A stretch of 64,000 nt of DNA from RBG-16-66-20 sp036560705 (GTDB lineage: Bacteria; Pseudomonadota; Gammaproteobacteria; Burkholderiales; SG8-39): contig DATBQR010000075.1 in the NCBI GenBank assembly GCA_036560705.1, forward strand, positions 1 through 64,000, read 5' to 3'. Of the stretch, positions 7,761-18,323 are shown one piece after another; the stretch's first letter is position 1, and each line of letters begins with the position of its first letter. Both the position numbers and the translations under genes were made by a program. Below the pieces are notes generated by a model that saw only the letters and a list, made by a program, of their open reading frames with translations, ran no database searches and was not told the origin of the DNA.

Positions 7761-8326
7761 ACCCGTTCGACCGGGCGATTGTGGCCATCGACGCCGTGCA
7801 TGCCGAAGATCCGGAGAAGGACATTTCGGGGACGCCCAAGGAGCTTCTCTATGCGCGGCGCATGAGCGCGTGGCTGGAAAAACTCGCGCCCGAGGCTTCC
7901 GAATCGCTGCGCCTCGCGACGCGCGCCCAGCACTTGCGCCGCTGGGCGATCCCGCGCGCGAGTTTTCCCGAGGGCAAGGTCGGCTACCTGAGCTGGCGCA
8001 AGCGGGAGTCGCTCGCGCATGCGGCGCTCGCCGGGGATCTGCTCGCGCAGGCGGGCTACGGCGCCGAGGCGGTGAAGCGCGTGCGGTCGCTCATCAAGAA
8101 GGAGCGCATCAAGCACGACGCGGAGGCGCAGCTGCTGGAGGACGCCGCCTGCCTCGTCTTCCTGGAATACGAGTTCGCCGGGTTCGCCGGCAGGCACGGG
8201 GAGGCGAAGCTGGTCGACATCCTGCGCAAGACCTGGGCAAAGATGTCGCCGCTGGCGCAGCGCGAGGCGCTAGGCCTGCAGCTTCCCGAGCCCCTGCGCG
8301 CCATTGCCCGGAAAGCTCTTGCGTAG
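7757..8326 (+). CDS. DUF4202 family protein
   Basis: 189 residues, soluble. Recognised from the DUF4202 pattern: NPFDRAIVAIDAVHAEDP at the start, LYARRMSAWLEKLAP, then RAQHLRRWAIPRASFP and GYLSWRKRE. The family has no established biochemical role; the conserved His/Arg-rich stretch suggests a hydrolase or nucleotide-related fold, but that is a guess. The start is GTG at 7757, overlapping the SDR stop and preceded by GGAG; a GTG five codons earlier is also open. Its last 57 bases overlap the end of the convergent MFS gene. Confidence 0.8.
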   Translation: MNPFDRAIVAIDAVHAEDPEKDISGTPKELLYARRMSAWLEKLAPEASESLRLATRAQHLRRWAIPRASFPEGKVGYLSWRKRESLAHAALAGDLLAQAGYGAEAVKRVRSLIKKERIKHDAEAQLLEDAACLVFLEYEFAGFAGRHGEAKLVDILRKTWAKMSPLAQREALGLQLPEPLRAIARKALA

Positions 8327-9511
8327 CAGGAAAAAGGCGATCGTCAGGTTGAGCAGGTTCCAGCCGATGCCGTTGATGAACGCGGTGCGGTAGGAGCCGG
8401 TCAGGTCGAAGATGGCGCCGGTCATCCAGCCGCCCAGCGCCATGCCGAACAGCGTGCACATCAGGACCGCGCCGACGCGAAAGCCCGCCTCGCGCGGCGG
8501 GAAGTACTCGCGCACGATGATGGCGTAGGAGGGCACGATGCCGCCCTGGAACAGGCCGAACATCGCCGACACCACGTACAGCGACGCCAGGCCGTCGAAG
8601 GGCAGGAACATCAGCAGCGCCACGCCCTGCAGCCCGGAGCCGAGCAGCAGCGTGCGCAGGCCGCCGATGCGGTCGCAGATCCAGCCGGAGGCGAGCCGGC
8701 TGACGATGCCGAAGCCGAGCATCATCGACAGCATCTGCGCGCCCCGCACCGCGCCGTAGCCGAGGTCGCTGCAGTAGGCGACGATATGCACCTGGGGCAT
8801 CGACATCGCCACGCAGCAGCCCACGCCGGCGATGCACAGCAGCGCGAACAGGGTGTTTTTCGGAATATCGATCTGTTTTTGCCCTTCCGTCTTGCTTGTT
8901 TCGGTCAAATTCAGGACGGGAGGCCTGCGCCGCAGCGCGAACGCGAGCGGGACCATGGTCGCGGCGCAGAACACGCCGACGCCCGTGAAAGTCGCGCGCC
9001 AGCCGATGGTGTCGAAGTAATGCTGCAGGATCGACGGCCAGATCGCGCCGGCGAGGTAGTTGCCGCTGGCGCAGATCGCCACCGCGATGCCCCGGCGGCG
9101 GGTGAACCACATCGAGGTGTCGGCCACCAGCGGCGCGAACGCGGAGGACGTGCCGAGCAGGCCGATCAGCAGGCCCTGGACGAGCGCGAACTGCCACAGG
9201 CCGCTGGAGGCGCCCGCAGCGACGAAACCGATGCCCAGGGACGCGGCGCCGACCAGCACCGGCACCATGACGCCGAAGCGGTCCGACAGGCGCCCCATCA
9301 GGATGCCGCCCAGGCCGAAGCCCATCATGGTGGCGGCGTAGGGCAGCGACGCCGCCGAGCGCGCGACGCCGAACTCGGCCTGCACCGCCGGCAGCGCGAC
9401 CGCGACCGCGTACATGCCGACACCGCTGATCGTCATCAGCGCGAGCGACGCCGCGAGGCGCAGCCAGGCGTACGCCGATTCCGCCTGCGCGTTCCGGTCG
9501 AAAGCAGTCAT
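8270..9511 (-). CDS. MFS transporter (monocarboxylate/oxalate-formate antiporter-like)
   Basis: 413 residues with 12 predicted membrane segments in two halves separated by a central charged loop (about residues 195-220). The conserved loop after TM2 (GGILMGRLSDRFGV) and its counterpart in the second half (ASGWICDRIGGLRTL) are the major facilitator motif-A positions. SMWFTRRRGIAVAICASG resembles transporters of the monocarboxylate/oxalate-formate group, so an organic acid substrate is likely but unproven. The ATG at 9511 lies 38 bases from the divergent surE start. The stop lies inside the DUF4202 coding sequence. Confidence 0.83.
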   Translation of the reverse strand: MTAFDRNAQAESAYAWLRLAASLALMTISGVGMYAVAVALPAVQAEFGVARSAASLPYAATMMGFGLGGILMGRLSDRFGVMVPVLVGAASLGIGFVAAGASSGLWQFALVQGLLIGLLGTSSAFAPLVADTSMWFTRRRGIAVAICASGNYLAGAIWPSILQHYFDTIGWRATFTGVGVFCAATMVPLAFALRRRPPVLNLTETSKTEGQKQIDIPKNTLFALLCIAGVGCCVAMSMPQVHIVAYCSDLGYGAVRGAQMLSMMLGFGIVSRLASGWICDRIGGLRTLLLGSGLQGVALLMFLPFDGLASLYVVSAMFGLFQGGIVPSYAIIVREYFPPREAGFRVGAVLMCTLFGMALGGWMTGAIFDLTGSYRTAFINGIGWNLLNLTIAFFLLRKSFPGNGAQGLGKLQA

Positions 9512-9549
9512 GGGCCGATTCTAGCGGTCATATAGAATCCATCCCGGCG

Positions 9550-10290
9550 ATGCGCATCCTTGTTTCGAATGACGACGGCTATTTTTCCCCCGGCATCGCG
9601 CTGCTGGCGCAGCGGCTGGGCGCGCTGGGCGAGGTCACCGTAGTCGCGCCCGAGCGCGACCGCTCGGGCGCCTCCAATTCGCTGACGCTCGACCGGCCGC
9701 TGACGGTTCGCCGCGCCGCCAACGGGTTCCTCTACGTGAACGGCACGCCGACCGACTGCGTGCACTTGGCGCTCACCGGCCTGATGCAGCCGTCGCCCGA
9801 CGTGGTGGTCTCCGGCATCAATTCCGGCGCCAACATGGGCGACGACACCATCTACTCGGGCACCGTGGCTGCGGCGACCGAAGGTTTCCTGTTCGGCATC
9901 CCGTCGCTCGCGGTGTCGCTCGCCAGCAAGGAGGGCAGGCATTTCGAGAGCGCGGCGGCGATCGCGGTGCAGATGGTGGAGCGCCTTGGCCGCGCGCCGA
10001 TCCGCCAGCCGGTGCTGCTCAACGTGAACGTGCCGGACCTGGCGATGGCGGAGCTGGGCGCCGCCGAAGTCACGCGCCTGGGCCGCCGCCACAAGGCCGA
10101 GCCGGTAGTGAAGATGCAGACGCCGCGCGGCGAAGCGTTCTGGATCGGCGCCGCCGGCGAGGCCCAGGACGCGGGCGCGGGAACCGATTTTCACGCGGTC
10201 GCCGCCGGGCGGGTGTCGGTGACGCCGCTGCAGATCGATCTCACCCTGCACCCGCAGTTGCCGATGATCAGGGAGTGGCTGGCGAGGTGA
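9550..10290 (+). CDS. surE: 5'/3'-nucleotidase SurE
   Basis: 246 residues, full length. It dephosphorylates nucleoside monophosphates (and polyphosphate in some species) with a divalent metal. The metal-site residues are visible: MRILVSNDDGYFSPG (Asp8, Asp9), RSGASNSLT (Ser near 39) and VVSGINSGANMGDDTIYSGT (Asn near 95). It starts the surE-pcm-nlpD stress-survival operon: the stop overlaps the next start (GTGA). A TATAGAATCC box lies about 20 bases before the ATG and may be its -10, giving a very short leader. A divergent MFS gene lies upstream. Confidence 0.96.
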   Translation: MRILVSNDDGYFSPGIALLAQRLGALGEVTVVAPERDRSGASNSLTLDRPLTVRRAANGFLYVNGTPTDCVHLALTGLMQPSPDVVVSGINSGANMGDDTIYSGTVAAATEGFLFGIPSLAVSLASKEGRHFESAAAIAVQMVERLGRAPIRQPVLLNVNVPDLAMAELGAAEVTRLGRRHKAEPVVKMQTPRGEAFWIGAAGEAQDAGAGTDFHAVAAGRVSVTPLQIDLTLHPQLPMIREWLAR

Positions 10291-10979
10291 CCCGCGACCT
10301 GACCGCGCCGCGCGTCGCTCGTAATGTCGCTGGCATCGGCATGACCTCGCAGCGCACGCGCGCGCGCATGATCGAACGGCTGCGCGAACAGGGCATCGCG
10401 GATGCACGCGTGCTCGAGGCGATGGCCGCCGTGCCGCGCCATTTCTTCGTCGAGGAGGCGCTCGCCAGCCGCGCCTACGAGGACACCGCGCTGCCGATCG
10501 GTTTCGGGCAGACCATCTCGCAGCCTTTCGTCGTGGCGCTGATGATCGAATTTCTCGTCAGGGACAGAAAGCTCGGCAAAGTCCTGGAGGTTGGAACCGG
10601 CTGCGGCTACCAGGCCGCGGTGCTGGCGAGCCTGGCCGTGGAGGTGTATTCGGTCGAGCGCATCCGGGAGCTGCTCGAGCGCGCGCGCACCAACCTGCGC
10701 GAGCTGCGGCTGAAGAACCTGCGCCTGGCGCACGGTGACGGCGCCGCGGGCATGGAAAAGGCCGCGCCCTTCGATTCGATCATCGTCGCCGCGGCCGCGC
10801 CGGAGGTGCCGCAGGCCCTCTTACAGCAACTGGCGCGGGGTGGCAGAATGATATTGCCCGTGCGCGAGGGCAGGGCGGACGCGCAGCGGCTGCTTCTGAT
10901 CGAGCGCGGCGCGCGGGGCTACACCGAGACGCCGCTCGACCCGGTGCGCTTCGTCCCGCTGCAGGCTGGAAAGGCATGA
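10287..10979 (+). CDS. pcm: Protein-L-isoaspartate O-methyltransferase
   Basis: AdoMet-dependent repair enzyme that methylates isoaspartyl residues in damaged proteins. Core motifs: AVPRHFFVEEALASRAYEDT, LPIGFGQTISQPFVVALM, motif I VLEVGTGCGYQAAVL and the late GGRMILPV segment. Started at the GTG overlapping the surE stop (230 residues); the ATG at 10341 (MTSQRTRARMIERL) would remove 18 residues and matches the usual N-terminus equally well. AGGGAG lies 11 bases before the GTG. The stop overlaps the nlpD ATG (ATGATGA), so the three genes are translationally coupled. Confidence 0.94.
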   Translation: MTRDLTAPRVARNVAGIGMTSQRTRARMIERLREQGIADARVLEAMAAVPRHFFVEEALASRAYEDTALPIGFGQTISQPFVVALMIEFLVRDRKLGKVLEVGTGCGYQAAVLASLAVEVYSVERIRELLERARTNLRELRLKNLRLAHGDGAAGMEKAAPFDSIIVAAAAPEVPQALLQQLARGGRMILPVREGRADAQRLLLIERGARGYTETPLDPVRFVPLQAGKA

Positions 10980-11923
10980 TGAGATTCGGCTTCGCTTTGC
11001 TGACAATCTTGATCGCCGGCTGCGCCTCGCGCGCGCCGGCGCCGGTGGACGATCGCCGCCCCGCGCCGGCGCCCCAGCCGAAGCCGCCGGTGGCGCAGAG
11101 CACGCCCGTTCCGGGCGCATCGGTCACGGCGGCGCGCCCAGGTTATTACATCGTCAAGCGCGGCGACACGCTCTATTCCATCGCCCTGGAGCACGGCGTT
11201 GACTACCGCGAACTCGCGCAATGGAACAAGCTCGATGACCCTTCGAAGATCCGCGTCGGCCAGGAGCTGCGCGTCGCTCCGCCCGAAGACCACGCCGCGG
11301 TGCAGGTGGGCGCCGCGCCGTTGGCCGGCGAAATCGAGTCCCGGCCGCTTGGCGCATCTGCCCCCGGTGCGCCGCCGCTGGCGGCGCAGGACGGCGCGAT
11401 GAAGACCTCTCCCAAGGCCTTGCGGCTGCCATATTCCGAGCAGAATCTGGCCTTGCTGTCGAGATCCGAGGCGCCGAAACCGGAAACCAGGCCGGAACCC
11501 GTCGCTGCCGCCAAGCCGGCCCCTGCTCCCGTCGCCGCCCCCGACCGCGACCCCGACGCGATCGAATTCGCCTGGCCCGCGCGCGGCAAGCTGCTGGCGG
11601 GCTTCGCCGAGCCGAACAACAAGGGACTGGACATCTCCGGCAAGCCGGGCGACCCGGTGCTCGCCGCGGCCAGCGGCCGGGTGATGTACATCGGCACCGG
11701 CATCCGCGGCTACGGCAAGCTGATCGTCATCAAGCACGACAACAATTTCAACAGCGTCTACGCGCACAACCGCGAGATCCTGGTGAAAGAGGGCCAGAAC
11801 GTGACGCGCGGCCAGCGCATCGCCGAGCTCGGCGACACCGATGCCGACGCGCCCATGCTGCACTTCGAGATCCGCAAGTCCGGCAAGCCGGTGGACCCGG
11901 CGAAGTACTTGCCCCCGTCGTGA
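10976..11923 (+). CDS. nlpD: NlpD-like lipoprotein (LysM + degenerate LytM/M23)
   Basis: 315-residue lipoprotein. Lipobox LIAGC at residue 16, a Pro-rich linker, one LysM domain (YYIVKRGDTLYSIALEHG, about 58-103), a long Ala/Pro linker, then a LytM domain (about 205-312). The LytM metal site is degenerate: the first His of HxGxD is replaced (NNKGLDISG) and YAHN stands where HxH is expected, although LHFEIR is kept. This is the NlpD/EnvC pattern, in which the domain activates a septal amidase instead of cutting peptidoglycan. It is the last gene of surE-pcm-nlpD; rpoS, often next in this operon, is absent, and a terminator follows directly. Confidence 0.92.
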   Translation: MMRFGFALLTILIAGCASRAPAPVDDRRPAPAPQPKPPVAQSTPVPGASVTAARPGYYIVKRGDTLYSIALEHGVDYRELAQWNKLDDPSKIRVGQELRVAPPEDHAAVQVGAAPLAGEIESRPLGASAPGAPPLAAQDGAMKTSPKALRLPYSEQNLALLSRSEAPKPETRPEPVAAAKPAPAPVAAPDRDPDAIEFAWPARGKLLAGFAEPNNKGLDISGKPGDPVLAAASGRVMYIGTGIRGYGKLIVIKHDNNFNSVYAHNREILVKEGQNVTRGQRIAELGDTDADAPMLHFEIRKSGKPVDPAKYLPPS

Positions 11924-11924
11924 A

Positions 11925-11953
11925 GGAAAAAACGGGGCAGGCCCCGTTTTTTT
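11925..11953. terminator. Bidirectional rho-independent terminator (nlpD / mltB)
   Basis: AACGGGG and CCCCGTT form a 7-bp stem (8 if the closing C-G is counted) around a CAGG loop at 11931-11948, flanked by AAAAAA on the left and TTTTTTT on the right. It therefore works for both converging genes. The right edge touches the mltB stop codon. Confidence 0.85.
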
Positions 11954-12956
11954 AGCGCCTTGCCTTGATTTCCTGCGCGAGGTCGTACACGGCCGAAGCG
12001 TAGAGAACGCTCCGGTTATAGCGCGTCAGCACGAAGAAGTTGCGCAGCCCAAGGCGGTACTCGGTTGCAGCTCCCGGACTCTCCAGCTCGATCAGCGCCA
12101 CCGGCGTATCCAGGGGGAGGTCGCTGCGCGTTTCCACGCCGAAGCGCCGGAGATCCGACAGCGGTATCTTGGGTTCGGCGCCCGTGTATGCCAGCTCCCG
12201 GAGGGCGTCCCCGGTATTTCCGCCCGCCATGTGCGCCGGCAGTTCGATCCGCTCGCCGCGCCGCCAGCCGTGCCGGGCGAGGAAATTGGCGACGCTGCCG
12301 ACCGCGTCGCTGGGGCTTGCGCGCAGGTCGATCGCGCCGTCGCCGTCGTAGTCCACCGCGAAGCGGCGGTAGCTGCCGGGCATGAACTGCGGGATGCCGA
12401 TCGCGCCGGCATAGGAGCCGCGCACGCTGAAGACGTCGATGCCGGCGTCGCGCGCGAACAGCAGGTACTGCTCCAGCTCGCCGCGGAAGAAGTCGGCGCG
12501 CGGCGGGTAGTCGAAGGCCAGCGTCGACAGCGCGTCGATGACGCGCCAGCCGCCCATCTGGCGGCCGTAGACGGTCTCCACGCCGATGATGGCGACGATG
12601 ATTTCCTCGGGCACGCCGTGCTCCTGCGCGGCGCGCGCCAGCGCCGCGGCGTTGCGGCGCCAGAACTCGACTCCCTCGGCGATGCGTGCGTCGTTGACGA
12701 AGCGGCCGCGGTAGGTCTGCCAGGAACGCATCGGCGCGGTCTTCGGCGGCTCGATCGCGGCGAGGATCGCCGGCTCGCGGCGCGCGCGGGAGAAGAGGAA
12801 CTTCAATTCGCGCTCGACGAAGCCGTTGCGCTCGACCATCTCGCGGATGAAGCCCTGCACGTCGCCGCGCCTGCCGTAGGGGGTGGGCGAGGGCGGCGCG
12901 GCCAGCGCCGCGGACGCGAGCAGCAGCACCGACAGAAAAAAGCAGAAGCGCTTCAT
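11952..12956 (-). CDS. mltB: Membrane-bound lytic murein transglycosylase B
   Basis: 334 residues; cleaves the MurNAc-GlcNAc bond of peptidoglycan with 1,6-anhydro product. Signal peptide MKRFCFFLSVLLLASAALA with no lipobox Cys, so a soluble periplasmic MltB variant. Family elements: GFVERELKFLF, SWQTYRGRFVNDARI, the catalytic Glu in IIGVETVYGRQMGGW, RGSYAGAIGIPQFMPGSYRR and the DYDGDGAIDL loop that binds metal in Slt35. It is 10 bases downstream of the transglutaminase gene, so it probably belongs to that long minus-strand operon, and it ends at the shared terminator. Confidence 0.93.
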   Translation of the reverse strand: MKRFCFFLSVLLLASAALAAPPSPTPYGRRGDVQGFIREMVERNGFVERELKFLFSRARREPAILAAIEPPKTAPMRSWQTYRGRFVNDARIAEGVEFWRRNAAALARAAQEHGVPEEIIVAIIGVETVYGRQMGGWRVIDALSTLAFDYPPRADFFRGELEQYLLFARDAGIDVFSVRGSYAGAIGIPQFMPGSYRRFAVDYDGDGAIDLRASPSDAVGSVANFLARHGWRRGERIELPAHMAGGNTGDALRELAYTGAEPKIPLSDLRRFGVETRSDLPLDTPVALIELESPGAATEYRLGLRNFFVLTRYNRSVLYASAVYDLAQEIKARR

Positions 12957-12966
12957 CCGCCGGGTT

Positions 12967-14955
12967 TCATCCGACCTGCAGTTCCCTGACCATGCGGCGC
13001 AGTTCTACCACGCTGCCCGGCGAAGCCTCCTTGCCGTAGCGCAGCGCGATGTAGAGCGCCGCGATGCGGCGGATCGGCTCGCCGGCGGACGGCAGGCCGT
13101 GCGCGGCGCGCTCGGAATAGTCCAACGGTCCTTCCTGAGGCGCGCGCGCCATGCCCATGGCGCCCAGCTTGCGGCAGAAAAGATCCCATGCCGCCTGCAC
13201 CGGGTCGGGGCGCGCGAGGCGCCGCAGCATCCAGGCAAACAGGCCGAGGACGAAGACGCCCAGCAGCGCGAACAGCGTGGAGGTAAGTTCCAGCCAGTCG
13301 GCGCCCGGCATTCCCAGCCAGGCCATCAGTTCGCGCTGCTGGTCGGGGTTGTAGCCGAGCACCCGCAGGTCCCACTGCGTGGCGAGCGCCTCCCAGTTGT
13401 AGCGCAGCGTACGCAGCCATTCTATTTCGGAGCGCATCAGCAGCGGCAGCGGGTTGTCGGCGGGCACCGAGCGGGCGAGCCCGGCATCCAGCCGGCCGGG
13501 CACCGAGAGCGCGGTCGGGTCGACGCGCAGCCAGCCGCGGTCGGCGAGGAAGACTTCCGCCCAGGCATGCGCGTCGGACTGCCGTACGGTGAACTGGCCG
13601 TCCACCGGGTTGCGGTCGCCGCCCAGGTAGCCGGTGACGATGCGCGCCGGCACCCCCGCGGCGCGCATGAGAAACACGAACGCGGAGGAAAAGTGTTCGC
13701 AGAACCCCTGCCGAGTGACGAACAGGAATTCGTCGATCGAATCGCGCCCGAGCAGCGGCGGCTCGGTGGTGTACTGCAGGCGCTCGGCGCGGAAGTACTC
13801 GATCGCGCGCGCCACGATCTGCGCGTTGTCCGCCGAGGCCGCGCGCCAGCCCTCGGCCAGGGCGGCGGCGCGCGGGTTGAATCCGGGCGGCAGGCGCAAC
13901 GCGCGGCGCAGGTAGCGGCCCGCCTCCGCCGGGTTGGGCTCGGCATCGACGACCGAGGCCATTTCGTAGCGCATGCGCGCGCGTACCGGCTGCAGGGCCA
14001 CGATGCGGCCATCGTCCAGGTAGCGCGAGCGCTCCGGCAGGCTCGCCGCGGTCTCGAGCGCGAACAGCCAGGGGCGGTTGTGCGGCTCGAGCAGCACCGC
14101 GTAGTCGAAGCGGGTGCCGCCCCGCGGCGACGGCAGCTCGGCGAAGGCGGCCGATCCCGGGCGCCAGGTGCGGCCGTCGAAGTCGTACATCACCGGGCCG
14201 CGCCAGTAGAGCGCGCGGCGCGGCGGCGCGGCGCCCTGGAATTCGACGCGGAAGGCGATGGCGTCCGACAGCGTCAGCTTCGATAGGCTGCCGGGCGCCA
14301 TCGTGTCGGAGAGCCCGCTCATGCCGGCGTAGGCGTCCTGCGGCAGCCCCCACAGCGGCCCCTGCACGCGGGGAAAGAGCAGGAACAGCGCCAGCGCCGC
14401 GGGCACTGCCTGCGCGAGCAGCAGGCGGGCGGTGCGCAGGTTGGCGCGCCATTCCCGGCGCGGCGCGGCGAAGCCCACCAGCGCCGCGACGCTGGTGGCG
14501 ACCGCGGCGCACATGCCGATCGCCGTCGGGATCGACTGGGTGGAGAGAAAATTGGTGATGGCAAGGAACCAGGTGAGGAACACCACCGCAGCCGCGTCGC
14601 GCTGGTTGCGCGATTCGAGCAGCTTCAGGCCCGAAAACAGCACTAGCAGCATGATTCCCGGCGTGCGGCCGAAAAGGGCGCGGTACTCGAGCCAGACGCC
14701 GGCGCAGGCGAGTCCCGCCACCCCCAGCAGCACCCAGGCCGGGGGCAGCAGGCTGCGGTTGGACAGCGCGGCGGCGCGCCAGGCATACAGCGCCAGCGTG
14801 AGCAGCGTCAGCCACCACGGCGCGCGTAGCGCGTGCGGCGCGACCACGATCAGCAATCCGGCGAGCAGCACCAGCAGGTCGCGCCGGCCGATGGGGCGTA
14901 CGGCGGGCGCGGGCGGCTGCGCCGGATCCAGGGCGGCCGGCGCGCCGCTACTCAT
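12967..14955 (-). CDS. Transglutaminase-like membrane protein (DUF3488/TgpA family)
   Basis: About 662 residues from the ATG at 14955 (MSSGAPAALDPAQ), which overlaps the end of the DUF58 gene by eight bases; the frame stays open another 19 codons, but that would lie inside DUF58. About six N-terminal membrane segments (to residue ~195) precede a periplasmic transglutaminase core: catalytic Cys in RQGFCEHFSSAF (~417), His in SDAHAWAE (~462), Asp in LRVDPTA (~480). A single membrane segment near 580 is followed by a cytoplasmic DUF4129-type tail. The family is essential in Pseudomonas and works with a DUF58 protein and a MoxR ATPase; the DUF58 partner is upstream, MoxR is not. Confidence 0.88.
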   Translation of the reverse strand: MSSGAPAALDPAQPPAPAVRPIGRRDLLVLLAGLLIVVAPHALRAPWWLTLLTLALYAWRAAALSNRSLLPPAWVLLGVAGLACAGVWLEYRALFGRTPGIMLLVLFSGLKLLESRNQRDAAAVVFLTWFLAITNFLSTQSIPTAIGMCAAVATSVAALVGFAAPRREWRANLRTARLLLAQAVPAALALFLLFPRVQGPLWGLPQDAYAGMSGLSDTMAPGSLSKLTLSDAIAFRVEFQGAAPPRRALYWRGPVMYDFDGRTWRPGSAAFAELPSPRGGTRFDYAVLLEPHNRPWLFALETAASLPERSRYLDDGRIVALQPVRARMRYEMASVVDAEPNPAEAGRYLRRALRLPPGFNPRAAALAEGWRAASADNAQIVARAIEYFRAERLQYTTEPPLLGRDSIDEFLFVTRQGFCEHFSSAFVFLMRAAGVPARIVTGYLGGDRNPVDGQFTVRQSDAHAWAEVFLADRGWLRVDPTALSVPGRLDAGLARSVPADNPLPLLMRSEIEWLRTLRYNWEALATQWDLRVLGYNPDQQRELMAWLGMPGADWLELTSTLFALLGVFVLGLFAWMLRRLARPDPVQAAWDLFCRKLGAMGMARAPQEGPLDYSERAAHGLPSAGEPIRRIAALYIALRYGKEASPGSVVELRRMVRELQVG

Positions 14956-15928
14956 ACAGCGCCAGCGCCTCCAGGCAGGCGGCGCGCTGGGCTTCGCCGT
15001 TGCCGGAGGCAAGCTCGGTCCCGGGCAGGCGCAGCCCGTAGCGTGCGCCGGCGCGCTCGGCCGCGAGCACCCAGCCCGCGAGGCGCGCGAGCCGCTGCTC
15101 CAGGCCGAGCGGCGCGGGCAGGTCCCGCAGGTCGAACCATAGTTCGGCGACCGCGTCGCCGGCGAACTGCTTGGTCAGCATGTCGTCGCTGCGTGCGTGC
15201 AAGGTGTCGCTGCGCGCCACGGATTTCCAGGCGACGTGGCGCGGGGAATCGGACCGCTGGTAGGCGCGCAGGCCGGAAAAATCGTCGCTGCCCTGCGCGT
15301 GGGCGCGCGTGCCGCCCGCCTGCGCGCTGGAGGCCGCCGGAGGCAGGGCGCTCGCCTCGGGCCGCGGGTAGACCAGGCACCGGCTGTCGAGCTCGACGTA
15401 GCTCCAGGCGCGGAACAGGCCGAGCGGAAAGCGCGTCTCCAGCATCACCCGCCCGAGCGGCAGCCAGCCGCGGCGCGGCGCCGGCACCGCCAGCGTCGCC
15501 TCCGCCGCCGAGGCCGGGCCGAGGTCCACGGTGCAATGCGCGCCGGAGGCGATCTGGCGCACGAGGATTTCCGGGCGGTCGAAGTTGCCCGGGTTGGCCA
15601 GCCCGAGCCGGAACTGCACACGGTCGCCGGCGAATACCGGGTCGCAGCGCCCGGCGCGCACCGACAGCTGCGCGAGGTTGCGCGCGGTCTGCACCATGCC
15701 CGCGATGCCCATGCCGGCGAGCAGGAACGTGAGGGCGAAGCCGAGCGACAGCGCGTAGTTGATCGAACCGACCAGCAGGATCGCCAGCGTGCCGCCGAAA
15801 AACAGGCCGAGCCGGCTCGGCACGATGTAGACGCGGCGGTGGCCAAGCACGATCGCGCCGCGTTCCGGGGGCGCATAGCCGTAGAACCATCCCATCAGCT
15901 TCGGGTTCGACCGCAGGGGAAGCCGCAC
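14948..15928 (-). CDS. DUF58 domain-containing protein
   Basis: 326 residues if started at GTG 15928 (MRLPLRSNPKLMGWFYG), 9 bases after the transglycosylase stop; ATG 15895 (MGWFYGYAPPERG) is an alternative and neither has a strong ribosome site. Two hydrophobic helices near the N-terminus (RLGLFFGGTLAILLVGSINY, then ALTFLLAGMGIAGMVQ) are followed by a beta-rich domain and the DUF58 signature: DDFSGLRAYQRSDSPRHVAW and KSVARSDTLHAR. DUF58 proteins pair with MoxR AAA+ ATPases and transglutaminase-like proteins in envelope functions. Here the transglutaminase gene follows with overlap, but the expected moxR gene before it is absent. Confidence 0.87.
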   Translation of the reverse strand: MRLPLRSNPKLMGWFYGYAPPERGAIVLGHRRVYIVPSRLGLFFGGTLAILLVGSINYALSLGFALTFLLAGMGIAGMVQTARNLAQLSVRAGRCDPVFAGDRVQFRLGLANPGNFDRPEILVRQIASGAHCTVDLGPASAAEATLAVPAPRRGWLPLGRVMLETRFPLGLFRAWSYVELDSRCLVYPRPEASALPPAASSAQAGGTRAHAQGSDDFSGLRAYQRSDSPRHVAWKSVARSDTLHARSDDMLTKQFAGDAVAELWFDLRDLPAPLGLEQRLARLAGWVLAAERAGARYGLRLPGTELASGNGEAQRAACLEALALYE

Positions 15929-15936
15929 GGCAGCCG

Positions 15937-16541
15937 TCAGCTCGTGGCGCCGTCGTATTTCCAGCGGCCGCGCCAGGCCGCGTACACCGCGTCCGGATAC
16001 TCGGGGCGCCCGAGGCTGCCGTTGTAGCGGCCGAGCGCGCGGAAGAAATCGCCTTTTTCGACGTCGAGGTAGTAGCGCAGGATGACGCAGCCGTAGCGCA
16101 GGTTGGTGCGCAGCGCGAACAGGTCGTGGTGCGGCTCGCCGATCAGCTTGGTCCAGAACGGCATCACCTGCATGTAGCCGCGCGCCCCCGACATGGATAC
16201 CGCGTACTTGCGGAAGTTCGACTCCACCTGTATCACGCCCAGCACCAGCTGCGGATCGAGCCCGGCGCGCGTCGCCTCGTACTGCACGGTTTTCAGCAGC
16301 TCGGTGCGCTGCTTGCGGTCGGGAATGCGCGGCTCGAGGCGCTTGGACATCTCGGAGAGCCACTGGTAGGCGTTCTGCGCCCCGCTTTTGAAAAGAAGCA
16401 CCGGTACCGCGCGGTCGGCGATCGACGCCTGCAACGAGTTGCGCACGCTGTCGGCAAGCTGCTCCTGTGCCTGGTTGCCGGCGAGCGCCGACGGCGGCGC
16501 CAGCAGGGAAGGCAGCAGCAGGCAGAGCGCGAGGGCTCTTC

Positions 16542-16545
<4 letters not shown>
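15937..16545 (-). CDS. Lytic transglycosylase, SLT domain (periplasmic)
   Basis: 202 residues: signal peptide MRRALALCLLLPSLLAPPSA, a helical spacer, then an SLT-fold domain from about residue 85. The catalytic Glu is in VLGVIQVESNFRKYAVS, followed by GARGYMQVMPFWTKLIG and LRYGCVILRYYLDVEKGDFF, the GLMQ/NxxxG-type elements of Slt70/MltC-like enzymes. The ATG at 16545 overlaps the proS stop by four bases (ATGA), so translation is coupled to proS. Linkage of a small transglycosylase to proS is common in betaproteobacteria. Confidence 0.88.
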
Positions 16546-18242
<1,697 letters not shown>

Positions 18243-18323
18243 TCGTACGTCGGCTTTGCGCGTTGAAATTGCGCGGTGGCTGTGGAAAAATGCGAGTGGA
18301 ATTCTAGCTTAGGTGGTGCAGCC

